From assembly GCF_016862215.1 (NCBI RefSeq), contig NZ_BOMN01000057.1, forward strand, positions 208,868-272,867: a stretch of 64,000 nt of DNA, written 5' to 3'. How positions within the stretch are numbered: position 1 is the first letter of the stretch; the number at the start of each line of letters is the position of its first letter. The notes under the pieces are model-generated. The model was not told where the DNA came from and did not search any database. It saw nothing but the letters and a program-made list of their open reading frames with translations. Both the position numbers and the translations under genes were made by a program. Of the stretch, positions 23,408 through 33,034 are shown piece by piece. This DNA is from Winogradskya humida. Its GTDB lineage: Bacteria; Actinomycetota; Actinomycetes; Mycobacteriales; Micromonosporaceae.

Positions 23408-23749
23408 ATGCGAGGAGTAGACTTTTCATCGGCTGGCCCGGTGCGAACCTGCATCGGTTGTCGCTTGCGCGCGCCGGCCAAGGAGTTACTGCGGTTCATC
23501 GCGGTCGAAGCAGGAGACATTTTCCAGCTTCAGCCCGATCCGGACCGTCGACTGCCGGGTCGGGGAGCGCACGTGCACTCCGAGCCGGCCTGCTTTGCGC
23601 AGGCGGAGCGGCGACGCGCCTTCGGGCGTGCGTTGCGTCTCACCGGTGTTGCTGACACCGGCTTGCTTGCCGAGCACATCCGCGCGGTTATGCCGCGTGG
23701 AACGACCGATGACGAGGCGTTGGCGCCTCGTCACGACCCAGCAAGGTAG
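23408..23749 (+). CDS. ylxR: YlxR family RNA-binding/nucleoid-associated protein
   Basis: A protein of ~113 residues with the family signature RTCIGCRLRAPAKELLRF near residues 12-30 and GRGAHVHSEPACFAQA later. YlxR proteins bind RNA or act as nucleoid-associated regulators. The start ATG 23408 lacks a strong ribosome site; a GAGGAG lies just inside it, so a later start such as GTG 23441 (VRTCIGC) cannot be excluded. It sits in its usual place between nusA and infB. Confidence 0.85.
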   Translation: MRGVDFSSAGPVRTCIGCRLRAPAKELLRFIAVEAGDIFQLQPDPDRRLPGRGAHVHSEPACFAQAERRRAFGRALRLTGVADTGLLAEHIRAVMPRGTTDDEALAPRHDPAR

Positions 23750-23860
23750 GACGACCGCAATGAGCACACGATGAAGTCCCTGAAATGACCAGGCTTCTAG
23801 TGCACGAGTGAGGTCGCTGCGGGTGCTTGCTGCTCGCACGACCTCAAAGTGAGGAGTGCA

Positions 23861-26928
<3,068 letters not shown>

Positions 26929-26932
<4 letters not shown>

Positions 26933-26970
26933 CGCCCAGCAAGTAACGCCTAACAAGTAACGCTCAGCAA
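26929..26970. repeat. Three 14-bp repeats spanning the infB stop
   Basis: Units gtaacgcccagcaa, gtaacgcctaacaa and gtaacgctcagcaa are contiguous from 26929. The first contains the infB TAA stop codon, so that stop is duplicated in the other two frames. Confidence 0.85.
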
Positions 26971-26977
26971 GGCAGTG

Positions 26978-27007
26978 CGGCCCCCGGTGCGAAAGCGCCG
27001 GGGGCCG
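26978..27007 (+). terminator. Intrinsic terminator after infB
   Basis: cggcccccggtgc pairs with gcgccgggggccg around a gaaa loop and is followed by ttgtcttt. This ends the rimP-infB transcript. Confidence 0.85.
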
Positions 27008-27024
27008 TTGTCTTTACTACGGGG

Positions 27025-28050
27025 ATGTCCCGCTACGCCCTGTTGCTCGCACCCTCCGCCAACCGCGTCTACGCCGACCAGGCCGGCCGCCTCTCCCGCG
27101 CGGAGCTGGCCGCCTTTTCCCCGGTCCTCTCGGCGCCGCTCACCGAGGTCGCGGAGACCACGATCGGTGGCGTCGGCTACGTCACGTTCCTGGGCGACCT
27201 CGCCCCGCGGGACGTCGCGTACCTCTCGAACCTGTCCTCGGGTTACGCCCTGTTCGAACGGGTCGGCGAGGACCTGCTGCGCCCGGTCACGCTGGAGCCG
27301 CTGGCCCGCTACGACAGCGACCTGATCACCATCCCGAAGTACGCCGGCAAGACCAACGAGCAGTTCACCAAGCTCCTGCTCAACCTGACCCTGCTCGCGT
27401 CCGCGTCGGCACCGCGCATGCTCGACGCCCAGCTCACCGTCTGCGACCCCCTGGCGGGCCGCGGAACCACGCTGAACCAGGCCCTCATGTACGGCTACGA
27501 CGCGCTGGGTGTGGAGATCGACGGTAAGGACGTGGAGGCGTACAAGCTGTTCCTCCAGACCTGGCTGAAGCGCAAGCGGCTCAAGCACACCGCGGATCTC
27601 GTCCCGGTACGCCGTCAGGGCCGTCGCGCGGCCCGCCGCCTCGAGGTCACGCTCGCGGCCAGCAAGGAGGATCACAAGTCCGGCGCCGTGCAGAAGATCA
27701 CCCTGCTCAACGCGGACACCACCCACTTGGATGGCCTGCTCAAGCCGAACTGTGCCGACGTGCTGGTCGCGGATCTGCCGTACGGCGTCGCGCACGGCAG
27801 CTACGACGACGAGGGTGGCATCAACCGCCGCCCGCTCGACCTGCTGGAGCGTGCGCTGCCCGTGTGGCTGCCGTTGCTGCGTGCCGGTGGAGCCCTCGGC
27901 CTCTCCTGGAACACCAAGGTCGCCAAGCGCGAACTGGCCGAGGACATCCTGCTCGCCAACGGTCTCGAGCTGGTCGCCTACGAGGAGCTGAGCCACCGCG
28001 TCGACCAGGGCATCGAGCGCGACGTCGTCGTAGCCCGGAAACAGGGCTGA
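27025..28050 (+). CDS. SAM-dependent RNA methyltransferase-like protein
   Basis: A 341-residue protein. The C-terminal half is a Rossmann methyltransferase of the UPF0020/TRM11 type: SAM-binding DPLAGRGTTLNQAL with acidic ALGVEID after strand 2, and DLPYGVAHGSY at motif IV, resembling the D/NPPY motif of N-methyltransferases. The N-terminal ~120 residues are a separate alpha/beta region that could recognise RNA. A tRNA or rRNA substrate is probable but unspecified. The ATG is 17 bp after the infB terminator, so it needs its own promoter or read-through. Confidence 0.75.
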   Translation: MSRYALLLAPSANRVYADQAGRLSRAELAAFSPVLSAPLTEVAETTIGGVGYVTFLGDLAPRDVAYLSNLSSGYALFERVGEDLLRPVTLEPLARYDSDLITIPKYAGKTNEQFTKLLLNLTLLASASAPRMLDAQLTVCDPLAGRGTTLNQALMYGYDALGVEIDGKDVEAYKLFLQTWLKRKRLKHTADLVPVRRQGRRAARRLEVTLAASKEDHKSGAVQKITLLNADTTHLDGLLKPNCADVLVADLPYGVAHGSYDDEGGINRRPLDLLERALPVWLPLLRAGGALGLSWNTKVAKRELAEDILLANGLELVAYEELSHRVDQGIERDVVVARKQG

Positions 28051-28083
28051 TCTTGTCGCTCGGCGGGCGTATCGTGCTCGCTG

Positions 28084-28377
28084 ATGTATACGGAGACTGC
28101 GATATTCGATCTTCTGCTCCCCGGTGACTCCCAGTCGCTCAAGCAGAAGCGTTCCTACGTGCGGCCGATCATCGCCATGCTGCGCAAGTTCGAGGTCAGC
28201 GTGGCGGAGGTCGGCGTGCACGACCTGCTGGGCCGGGCCGAGATCGGCGTGGCCGTGGTCGCTGCCGAGGCGGCCCAGGCCAGGGCGGTGATCGACACCT
28301 GCGAGAACCAGATCGCGGGCCGGCCCGAGATCGAGCTTCTCTCGGTGAAGCGCCGGCTGTTCACCGATGAGGATTGA
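28084..28377 (+). CDS. ylxP: DUF503/YlxP family protein
   Basis: A 97-residue protein matching the DUF503 (YlxP) pattern: FDLLLPGDSQSLKQKRSYV at the N-terminus and ELLSVKRRL near the end. YlxP is commonly found between infB and rbfA and has been linked to ribosome maturation; its mechanism is unknown. The ATG is 33 bp after the methyltransferase stop. Synteny supports the call. Confidence 0.88.
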   Translation: MYTETAIFDLLLPGDSQSLKQKRSYVRPIIAMLRKFEVSVAEVGVHDLLGRAEIGVAVVAAEAAQARAVIDTCENQIAGRPEIELLSVKRRLFTDED

Positions 28378-28477
28378 CCGGTAGGCGCGACGTTCGACGC
28401 CGGTCGGGCATGGGTAGGCTTCCAGGGTTAGGCGGGGCTGGTGCAGCCCCGCACGCACGGTTGTCGGAGGTGGCGAT

Positions 28478-28945
28478 ATGTCGGACCCGGCCAAGGCGCG
28501 GCGGCACGCGGAGCGGATCAAGGAGCTCGTGGCCTCGCTGGTACGCGAGATCAAGGACCCCCGGCTCGGCATGCTGACCGTCACGGACGCCCGGATCACG
28601 GGAGACCTGCGCGACGCGCACGTCTACTACACGGTTCTCGGCGACCCCACCGAGCAGGCCTCGACGGCGGCCGCGCTGGACAGCGCCAAGGGCATGCTGC
28701 GCACCAGGGTCGGCCACGCGCTGGGCCTGCGTCACTCGCCGAGCCTCACGTTCGTGCTGGACAACGTCCTGGACAACGTCAAGGAGATCGACGACCTGCT
28801 CGAGGCCGCCCGGCACCGCGATGCCGAGGTGCAGCGGCTGGCCGCCGGCAAGAAGTACGCCGGTGACGCCGACCCGTACAAGCCCGAGACGGACGACGAG
28901 GACGAGGACGCCGACGAGCGAGTGGGCGCCGAGGAGAAACGGTGA
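28478..28945 (+). CDS. rbfA: Ribosome-binding factor A
   Basis: A 155-residue 30S maturation factor with the RbfA KH-like fold: IKELVASLVREIKDPRLGML, DLRDAHVYYTVLG and SPSLTFVLDN. The C-terminus adds a ~25-residue acidic tail (TDDEDEDADERVG). The start ATG 28478 has ggaggtgg upstream. The stop overlaps the next gene's GTG by 4 bp. Confidence 0.94.
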   Translation: MSDPAKARRHAERIKELVASLVREIKDPRLGMLTVTDARITGDLRDAHVYYTVLGDPTEQASTAAALDSAKGMLRTRVGHALGLRHSPSLTFVLDNVLDNVKEIDDLLEAARHRDAEVQRLAAGKKYAGDADPYKPETDDEDEDADERVGAEEKR

Positions 28946-29979
28946 CGGACACGGTCGCCCGGGCGCTGCCCGCGGCCATCCCGGACGCGGAGTGGTCCGC
29001 GGCCGTCAGGATGGTCCGCGAGCTGGCCTCGGGCGGCCGTGTGCTGCTCATCTGTCACGTCAACCCCGACGGGGACGCGCTCGGGAGCATGCTCGGCTTC
29101 GCGCTGGGGCTGCGCAGCCTGGGCGTGGCGGACATCCAGGCGACCTTCCCCGGTGAGTTCGAGGTCCCGGCGCCGTTCGCGGCGATGCCCGGTCTCGATC
29201 TGCTCGTCGCGGCGGGGGAGGCCTGGGCCGACCCCGATCTGCTCATCATCTTCGACGTGGCGGCCGAGTCACGGCTGGGCGCGCTCGCCGACCGGCTGGA
29301 CCGGGCCCGCGAGAGCATCGTTCTCGATCATCACGCCTCCAACACCGGCTTCGGTGGGGTGCAGCTCGTCGACCCGCACGCCGCCGCGACCTCCGTGGTC
29401 GTGGAGCAGTTGCTGGACCGGCTGGACATCCCGCTCGACCGCGGGATCGCTGAGTGCCTCTACATCGCGTTGTCGACCGACACCGGGTCGTTCCGGTTCG
29501 ACATGACCACGCCGCGGGTGCACGAGATGGCTGCCCGGCTGATCGCGACCGGGTTGCGTCCGGCCGAGATCTCACGCCGCATCTTCGACAGCCGTCCCTT
29601 CGGTGCCATGAAGCTCTTCGCCGACGTGCTCGCGCGCGCCGAGCTGGAGCCCGGGGCCGCGGGCGGGCTCGGGTTGGTGTGGACCTACGCGACCCTCGAC
29701 GACCTGGCCCGGCACGAGCAGCGACCGTATGTGCTCGACGCCCTGATCGACCCCGTGCGTTGTGTCGCCGAGGCGGATGTCTCGGTTGTCGTCAAGCAGG
29801 TGGCCGAGGGCGAGTGGGCGGTGTCACTGCGGAGCAAGGGCGCGGTGGACGTCAGCGCCGTCGCGGTAGCTCTCCGTGGTGGCGGCCATCGGTTAGCGGC
29901 CGGTTTCACCGGTTACGGAACTCCGAGTGAGGTAATGGCAACAGTGCGTGACCAGCTGAACCACCAGACCGCCATCTAG
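28942..29979 (+). CDS. nrnA: DHH-family bifunctional oligoribonuclease/pAp phosphatase (NrnA-like)
   Basis: A 345-residue DHH/DHHA1 phosphoesterase that degrades very short RNAs and pAp. Metal motifs are CHVNPDGDALGS (~35-46), IFDVAAESR, and DHHASN (~130). The DHHA1 domain ends with RGGGHRLAAGFTGYG. GTG 28942 is coupled to rbfA, and a strong terminator follows the stop. The position after rbfA is standard in actinobacteria. Confidence 0.92.
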   Translation: MTDTVARALPAAIPDAEWSAAVRMVRELASGGRVLLICHVNPDGDALGSMLGFALGLRSLGVADIQATFPGEFEVPAPFAAMPGLDLLVAAGEAWADPDLLIIFDVAAESRLGALADRLDRARESIVLDHHASNTGFGGVQLVDPHAAATSVVVEQLLDRLDIPLDRGIAECLYIALSTDTGSFRFDMTTPRVHEMAARLIATGLRPAEISRRIFDSRPFGAMKLFADVLARAELEPGAAGGLGLVWTYATLDDLARHEQRPYVLDALIDPVRCVAEADVSVVVKQVAEGEWAVSLRSKGAVDVSAVAVALRGGGHRLAAGFTGYGTPSEVMATVRDQLNHQTAI

Positions 29980-29996
29980 CAGCACAAACATCGATG

Positions 29997-30022
29997 AAAG
30001 GCCAGCCTTCGGGCTGGCTTTT
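29997..30022 (+). terminator. Intrinsic terminator after nrnA
   Basis: gccagcc pairs with ggctggc around a ttcg tetraloop, extended by A-U pairs and followed by a T run. It ends the rbfA-nrnA transcript. Confidence 0.9.
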
Positions 30023-30241
30023 CGCGTTTTGGTGTCCCGTTTGCTGGGATGGGCTGCGCAAGGGGCGGGACTTAACGATAGCTTGGGTGAACGGTGATTT
30101 GGTTTTTGCACGGTCACATCATGACCATGAGTGAAGGCCGACCTATGGGGTTTCCCCGCGTTGCCGCACCGCCCGTCCGGTGATCCCGGGCCGGTCCACG
30201 CGACGCTCGCCCCGACCGATTTCTGTGGAAGGACCGCCATC

Positions 30242-30337
30242 ATGGCCGCCATGCCCAAGCCCAAGCCCCAGCCCGCCGACGAGGCCCGCGAGCAGCTCCG
30301 CCGTGCGCTGCAGACGTCGATGGACACCCGGCAGTAG
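30242..30337 (+). CDS. Possible 31-residue small protein
   Basis: A short frame starting MAAMPKPKPQPADEAREQLR, with a good ggaagga ribosome site 8 bp upstream and a TAG stop at 30335-30337. It has a Pro-Lys-rich head and a charged amphipathic helix. It lies between a terminator and the MATE gene, about 220 bp from any other gene. Nothing is known about it; it could be a real micro-protein or chance. Confidence 0.4.
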   Translation: MAAMPKPKPQPADEAREQLRRALQTSMDTRQ

Positions 30338-30351
30338 AGATGTAACTGGCT

Positions 30352-30368
30352 GGAGCGCATTGCGCTCC
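30352..30368. promoter_or_regulatory. 8-bp inverted repeat upstream of MATE gene
   Basis: ggagcgca and tgcgctcc are separated by one base, 30 bp before the MATE start. The loop is too small for a normal hairpin, so an operator half-site pair is more likely than a terminator. Confidence 0.4.
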
Positions 30369-30397
30369 TTACGGCGCAGCGGGCATCATGACGATTC

Positions 30398-31717
30398 ATG
30401 AGCCCGCCCGCCGTGGTCATCGACCGCTCCCTCACGCGCCGCATCGCCGCCCTGGCGTTGCCTGCCCTGGTTGTGCTCGCCGCCGAGCCGCTCTACGTGC
30501 TCGTCGACACGGCCGTGGTCGGTCATCTCGGGAGCGTGCCGCTCGCCGCCGTCGCGGTCGGCGGGACGGTGATGTCACTCGCCGTCTGGTTCGGCACCCT
30601 GATGGCCTACGGGACGACCGGCCGGGCCGCCCGGCGCTTCGGTGCCGGTGACCGCACCGCCGCGGTCGAGGAGGGTGTGCAGGCCTCCTGGCTCGCCCTG
30701 ACCACCGGTGTCGTGCTGGTCCTGCTCGCCCAGGTCTTCGCCGGCCCGCTGACCCGCGCTCTCGCGAGCGATCCCGAGGCCGCGCACGCCGCCGCGGGCT
30801 GGCTGCGCATCGCGGTTCTCGGCATCCCCGGTCTGCTGCTCGCCGCGGCCGGCAACGGCTGGATGCGCGGGGTCCAGGACACCCGCCGCCCGCTGTACTT
30901 CGTGCTCGGCGCCAACGTCCTGTCCGCGGTGCTCTGCCCCGTGCTCGTCTACGCGGCGGACTGGGGGCTCACCGGCTCCGCGGTCGCGAACGTCACGGCC
31001 CAGTCGATCACCGGTGCCCTTTTCCTGTGGGCGATCATTCGGGAGCGGGCGCCGCTGAGACCCGTACCGTCGGTGATCGGGAATCAGTTGGTCCTCGGCC
31101 GTGACCTGCTCATCCGGGGTGCGGCCTTCCAGGCCTGCTGGCTCTCCGCCACCACAGTCGCGGCACGTTTCGGAGTCGCCGCGCTCGGCGCCCACCAGAT
31201 CGCCCTGCAACTGTGGTTCTTCGCCGCGCTGGCCCTCGACGCGGTGGCGATCGCCGCCCAATCGCTGGTCGGCGCCGCGCTCGGAGCCGGTGACGAACCG
31301 GCCGCCCGGGAGGTCGCCCGCCGGGTCACCCTCGTCGGCGGGATCGCCGGTGTCTGCTTCGCGGTCCTCGCCGCGGCCGGCGCCGGCATCATCCCCGGCC
31401 TGTTCACCGCGGACCGGGCGGTGCACGACCAGGCCGCGATCGTCTGGCCCTGGTTCGTCGCGATGCTGCCGTTCGCCGGGGTGGTCTACGCCCTCGACGG
31501 GGTGATGATCGGTGCCGGGGACGTCGGCTACCTGCGCACCATGACCCTGGTGGGCGCGCTGGGCGGCTTCCTCCCGCTCATCTGGCTCTCGTACGCCCTG
31601 AGCTGGGGCCTCCCCGGCATCTGGGCCGGCCTGGCGATGTTCACCCTCGTCCGGCTCGTTGCCCTCCTACTACGGTGGCGCGGAACCCGATGGGCGGTGG
31701 TGGGCGCGACCCGCTGA
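30398..31717 (+). CDS. MATE-family efflux transporter (DinF-like)
   Basis: A 439-residue protein with 12 predicted helices and the two-fold MATE layout; the first half starts RRIAALALPALVVLAAEPLY and contains DTAVVGHLGSVPLAAVAVGG. It exports drugs or cationic compounds in exchange for Na+ or H+. The DinF subfamily is a good fit by length and position. ATG 30398 lacks a clear ribosome site; GTG 30410 is a possible alternative. It is followed 24 bp later by truB, so the two may be co-transcribed, as in related genomes. Confidence 0.9.
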   Translation: MSPPAVVIDRSLTRRIAALALPALVVLAAEPLYVLVDTAVVGHLGSVPLAAVAVGGTVMSLAVWFGTLMAYGTTGRAARRFGAGDRTAAVEEGVQASWLALTTGVVLVLLAQVFAGPLTRALASDPEAAHAAAGWLRIAVLGIPGLLLAAAGNGWMRGVQDTRRPLYFVLGANVLSAVLCPVLVYAADWGLTGSAVANVTAQSITGALFLWAIIRERAPLRPVPSVIGNQLVLGRDLLIRGAAFQACWLSATTVAARFGVAALGAHQIALQLWFFAALALDAVAIAAQSLVGAALGAGDEPAAREVARRVTLVGGIAGVCFAVLAAAGAGIIPGLFTADRAVHDQAAIVWPWFVAMLPFAGVVYALDGVMIGAGDVGYLRTMTLVGALGGFLPLIWLSYALSWGLPGIWAGLAMFTLVRLVALLLRWRGTRWAVVGATR

Positions 31718-31740
31718 GCGCCGTCTGATTGGGTGGAGCC

Positions 31741-32622
31741 GTGAACGTCGACGGTCTCATCGTTGTGGACAAGCCCGCCGGGATGACCTCCCATGATGTG
31801 GTCGCCCGGATCCGGCGCCTCGCCAAGACCCGGCGGGTGGGTCATGGCGGCACCCTCGACCCGATGGCCACCGGCGTGCTGATCATCGGGGTCAACCGGG
31901 CGACCAAGCTCCTCACGTACGTCATCGGCTCCAGCAAGAGCTACACGGCCACGATCAGGCTCGGACAATCCACGGTCACCGACGACGCCGAGGGTGACGT
32001 GACCTCGACCGCCCCGACCGGCGACGTCACCGACGAGGCGATCCGGGCCGAGCTCGCCGCCCGCACCGGCGAGATCGACCAGGTGCCCAGCGCCGTCAGC
32101 GCCATCAAGGTGAACGGTCAGCGGGCCTACAAGCGGGTCCGCGACGGCGAGCAGGTCGAGCTCGCCTCCCGCCGCGTCACGATCTTCCGCCAGGACGTCC
32201 TCGATATCCGCCGCACCGGCGACGCGATCGACGTCGACGTCGACGTGACCTGCTCCAGCGGTACCTACATCCGGGCCATCGCCCGCGACCTGGGAGTCAA
32301 GCTCGGCGTCGGCGGCCACCTCACGGCGCTGCGGCGTACGGCGGTCGGAGATCTGACCCTGGCCGAGGCGGCCACCCTGGAGCAGCTGGAGGAGCGAGCC
32401 CCGGACGTGGTGTCGCTGCCCATGGCCGAAGCGGCGCGCCAGACCTTCCCGCAGCGCGAGGCGACCCCGGAGGAGACCCGCACGCTCAGCCACGGCGGGC
32501 CGCTCGAGCCGGTGGGCATCGAGGGTCCCTACGCCGTCTTCGACCCGGACGGCAACGTCCTGGCGATCGTCGCCGAGCGCGACGGCAAAGCCCGCGCCGA
32601 GATCGTGCTGGCCCCGGCCTGA
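31741..32622 (+). CDS. truB: tRNA pseudouridine(55) synthase
   Basis: Makes pseudouridine 55 in the T loop of tRNAs. In the 293-residue protein the catalytic Asp lies in VGHGGTLDPMATGVL (~residues 30-45); KSYTATIRLG and CSSGTYIRAIARDLG are the other TruB motifs, and a C-terminal PUA-like part follows. GTG 31741 follows gggtggagc. The 3' end faces a single-domain receiver gene 5 bp away. Confidence 0.95.
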   Translation: MNVDGLIVVDKPAGMTSHDVVARIRRLAKTRRVGHGGTLDPMATGVLIIGVNRATKLLTYVIGSSKSYTATIRLGQSTVTDDAEGDVTSTAPTGDVTDEAIRAELAARTGEIDQVPSAVSAIKVNGQRAYKRVRDGEQVELASRRVTIFRQDVLDIRRTGDAIDVDVDVTCSSGTYIRAIARDLGVKLGVGGHLTALRRTAVGDLTLAEAATLEQLEERAPDVVSLPMAEAARQTFPQREATPEETRTLSHGGPLEPVGIEGPYAVFDPDGNVLAIVAERDGKARAEIVLAPA

Positions 32623-32626
32623 TCTT

Positions 32627-33034
32627 CTAACGCTTCGACAGGTGCTCGGCGACGACGGCGACCAGGTCCGCGGCGGCATAGGGCTTGTCGAGGAAGCCGT
32701 CGCAGCCCGCCTCGATGGCGGCCGCGCGGTCCTGGGGCAGCACGCTCGCCGTCACGGCGACCACGCTCGGCTTGCGGCGGCCCGCGCCGACCTTGCCGGC
32801 GGCCAGCTCGCTCGCCAGGGACAGGCCGTTGCCGTCGGGCAGGTTCATGTCGAGCAGGACGAGGTCGACGTCCTGGCTGCTCAGCTGGGTGCGCGCGGCG
32901 CCGAGGCTGGAGGCGTCCAGGACCTCGGCGTCGCGTACGGCGGCGATCGCGGCCCGGGCCAGGACGGCCTTGACCAGCGTACGGTTCAGCTCCTCGTCCT
33001 CGACCAGCAGGATTCGGGGATTGTCGGCCGTCAC
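32627..33034 (-). CDS. Single-domain response regulator (CheY-like receiver)
   Basis: 135 residues, only a receiver domain. It has the acidic cluster ILLVEDEELNR, the phospho-Asp in LVLLDMNLPDGNG, VVAVTAS (Thr/Ser switch) and LDKPYAA with the conserved Lys. No output domain is present. GTG 33034 overlaps the stop of the upstream hybrid kinase (GTGA), so it is the coupled receiver of that kinase and presumably passes phosphate on or acts by protein contact. Confidence 0.88.
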   Translation of the reverse strand: MTADNPRILLVEDEELNRTLVKAVLARAAIAAVRDAEVLDASSLGAARTQLSSQDVDLVLLDMNLPDGNGLSLASELAAGKVGAGRRKPSVVAVTASVLPQDRAAAIEAGCDGFLDKPYAAADLVAVVAEHLSKR

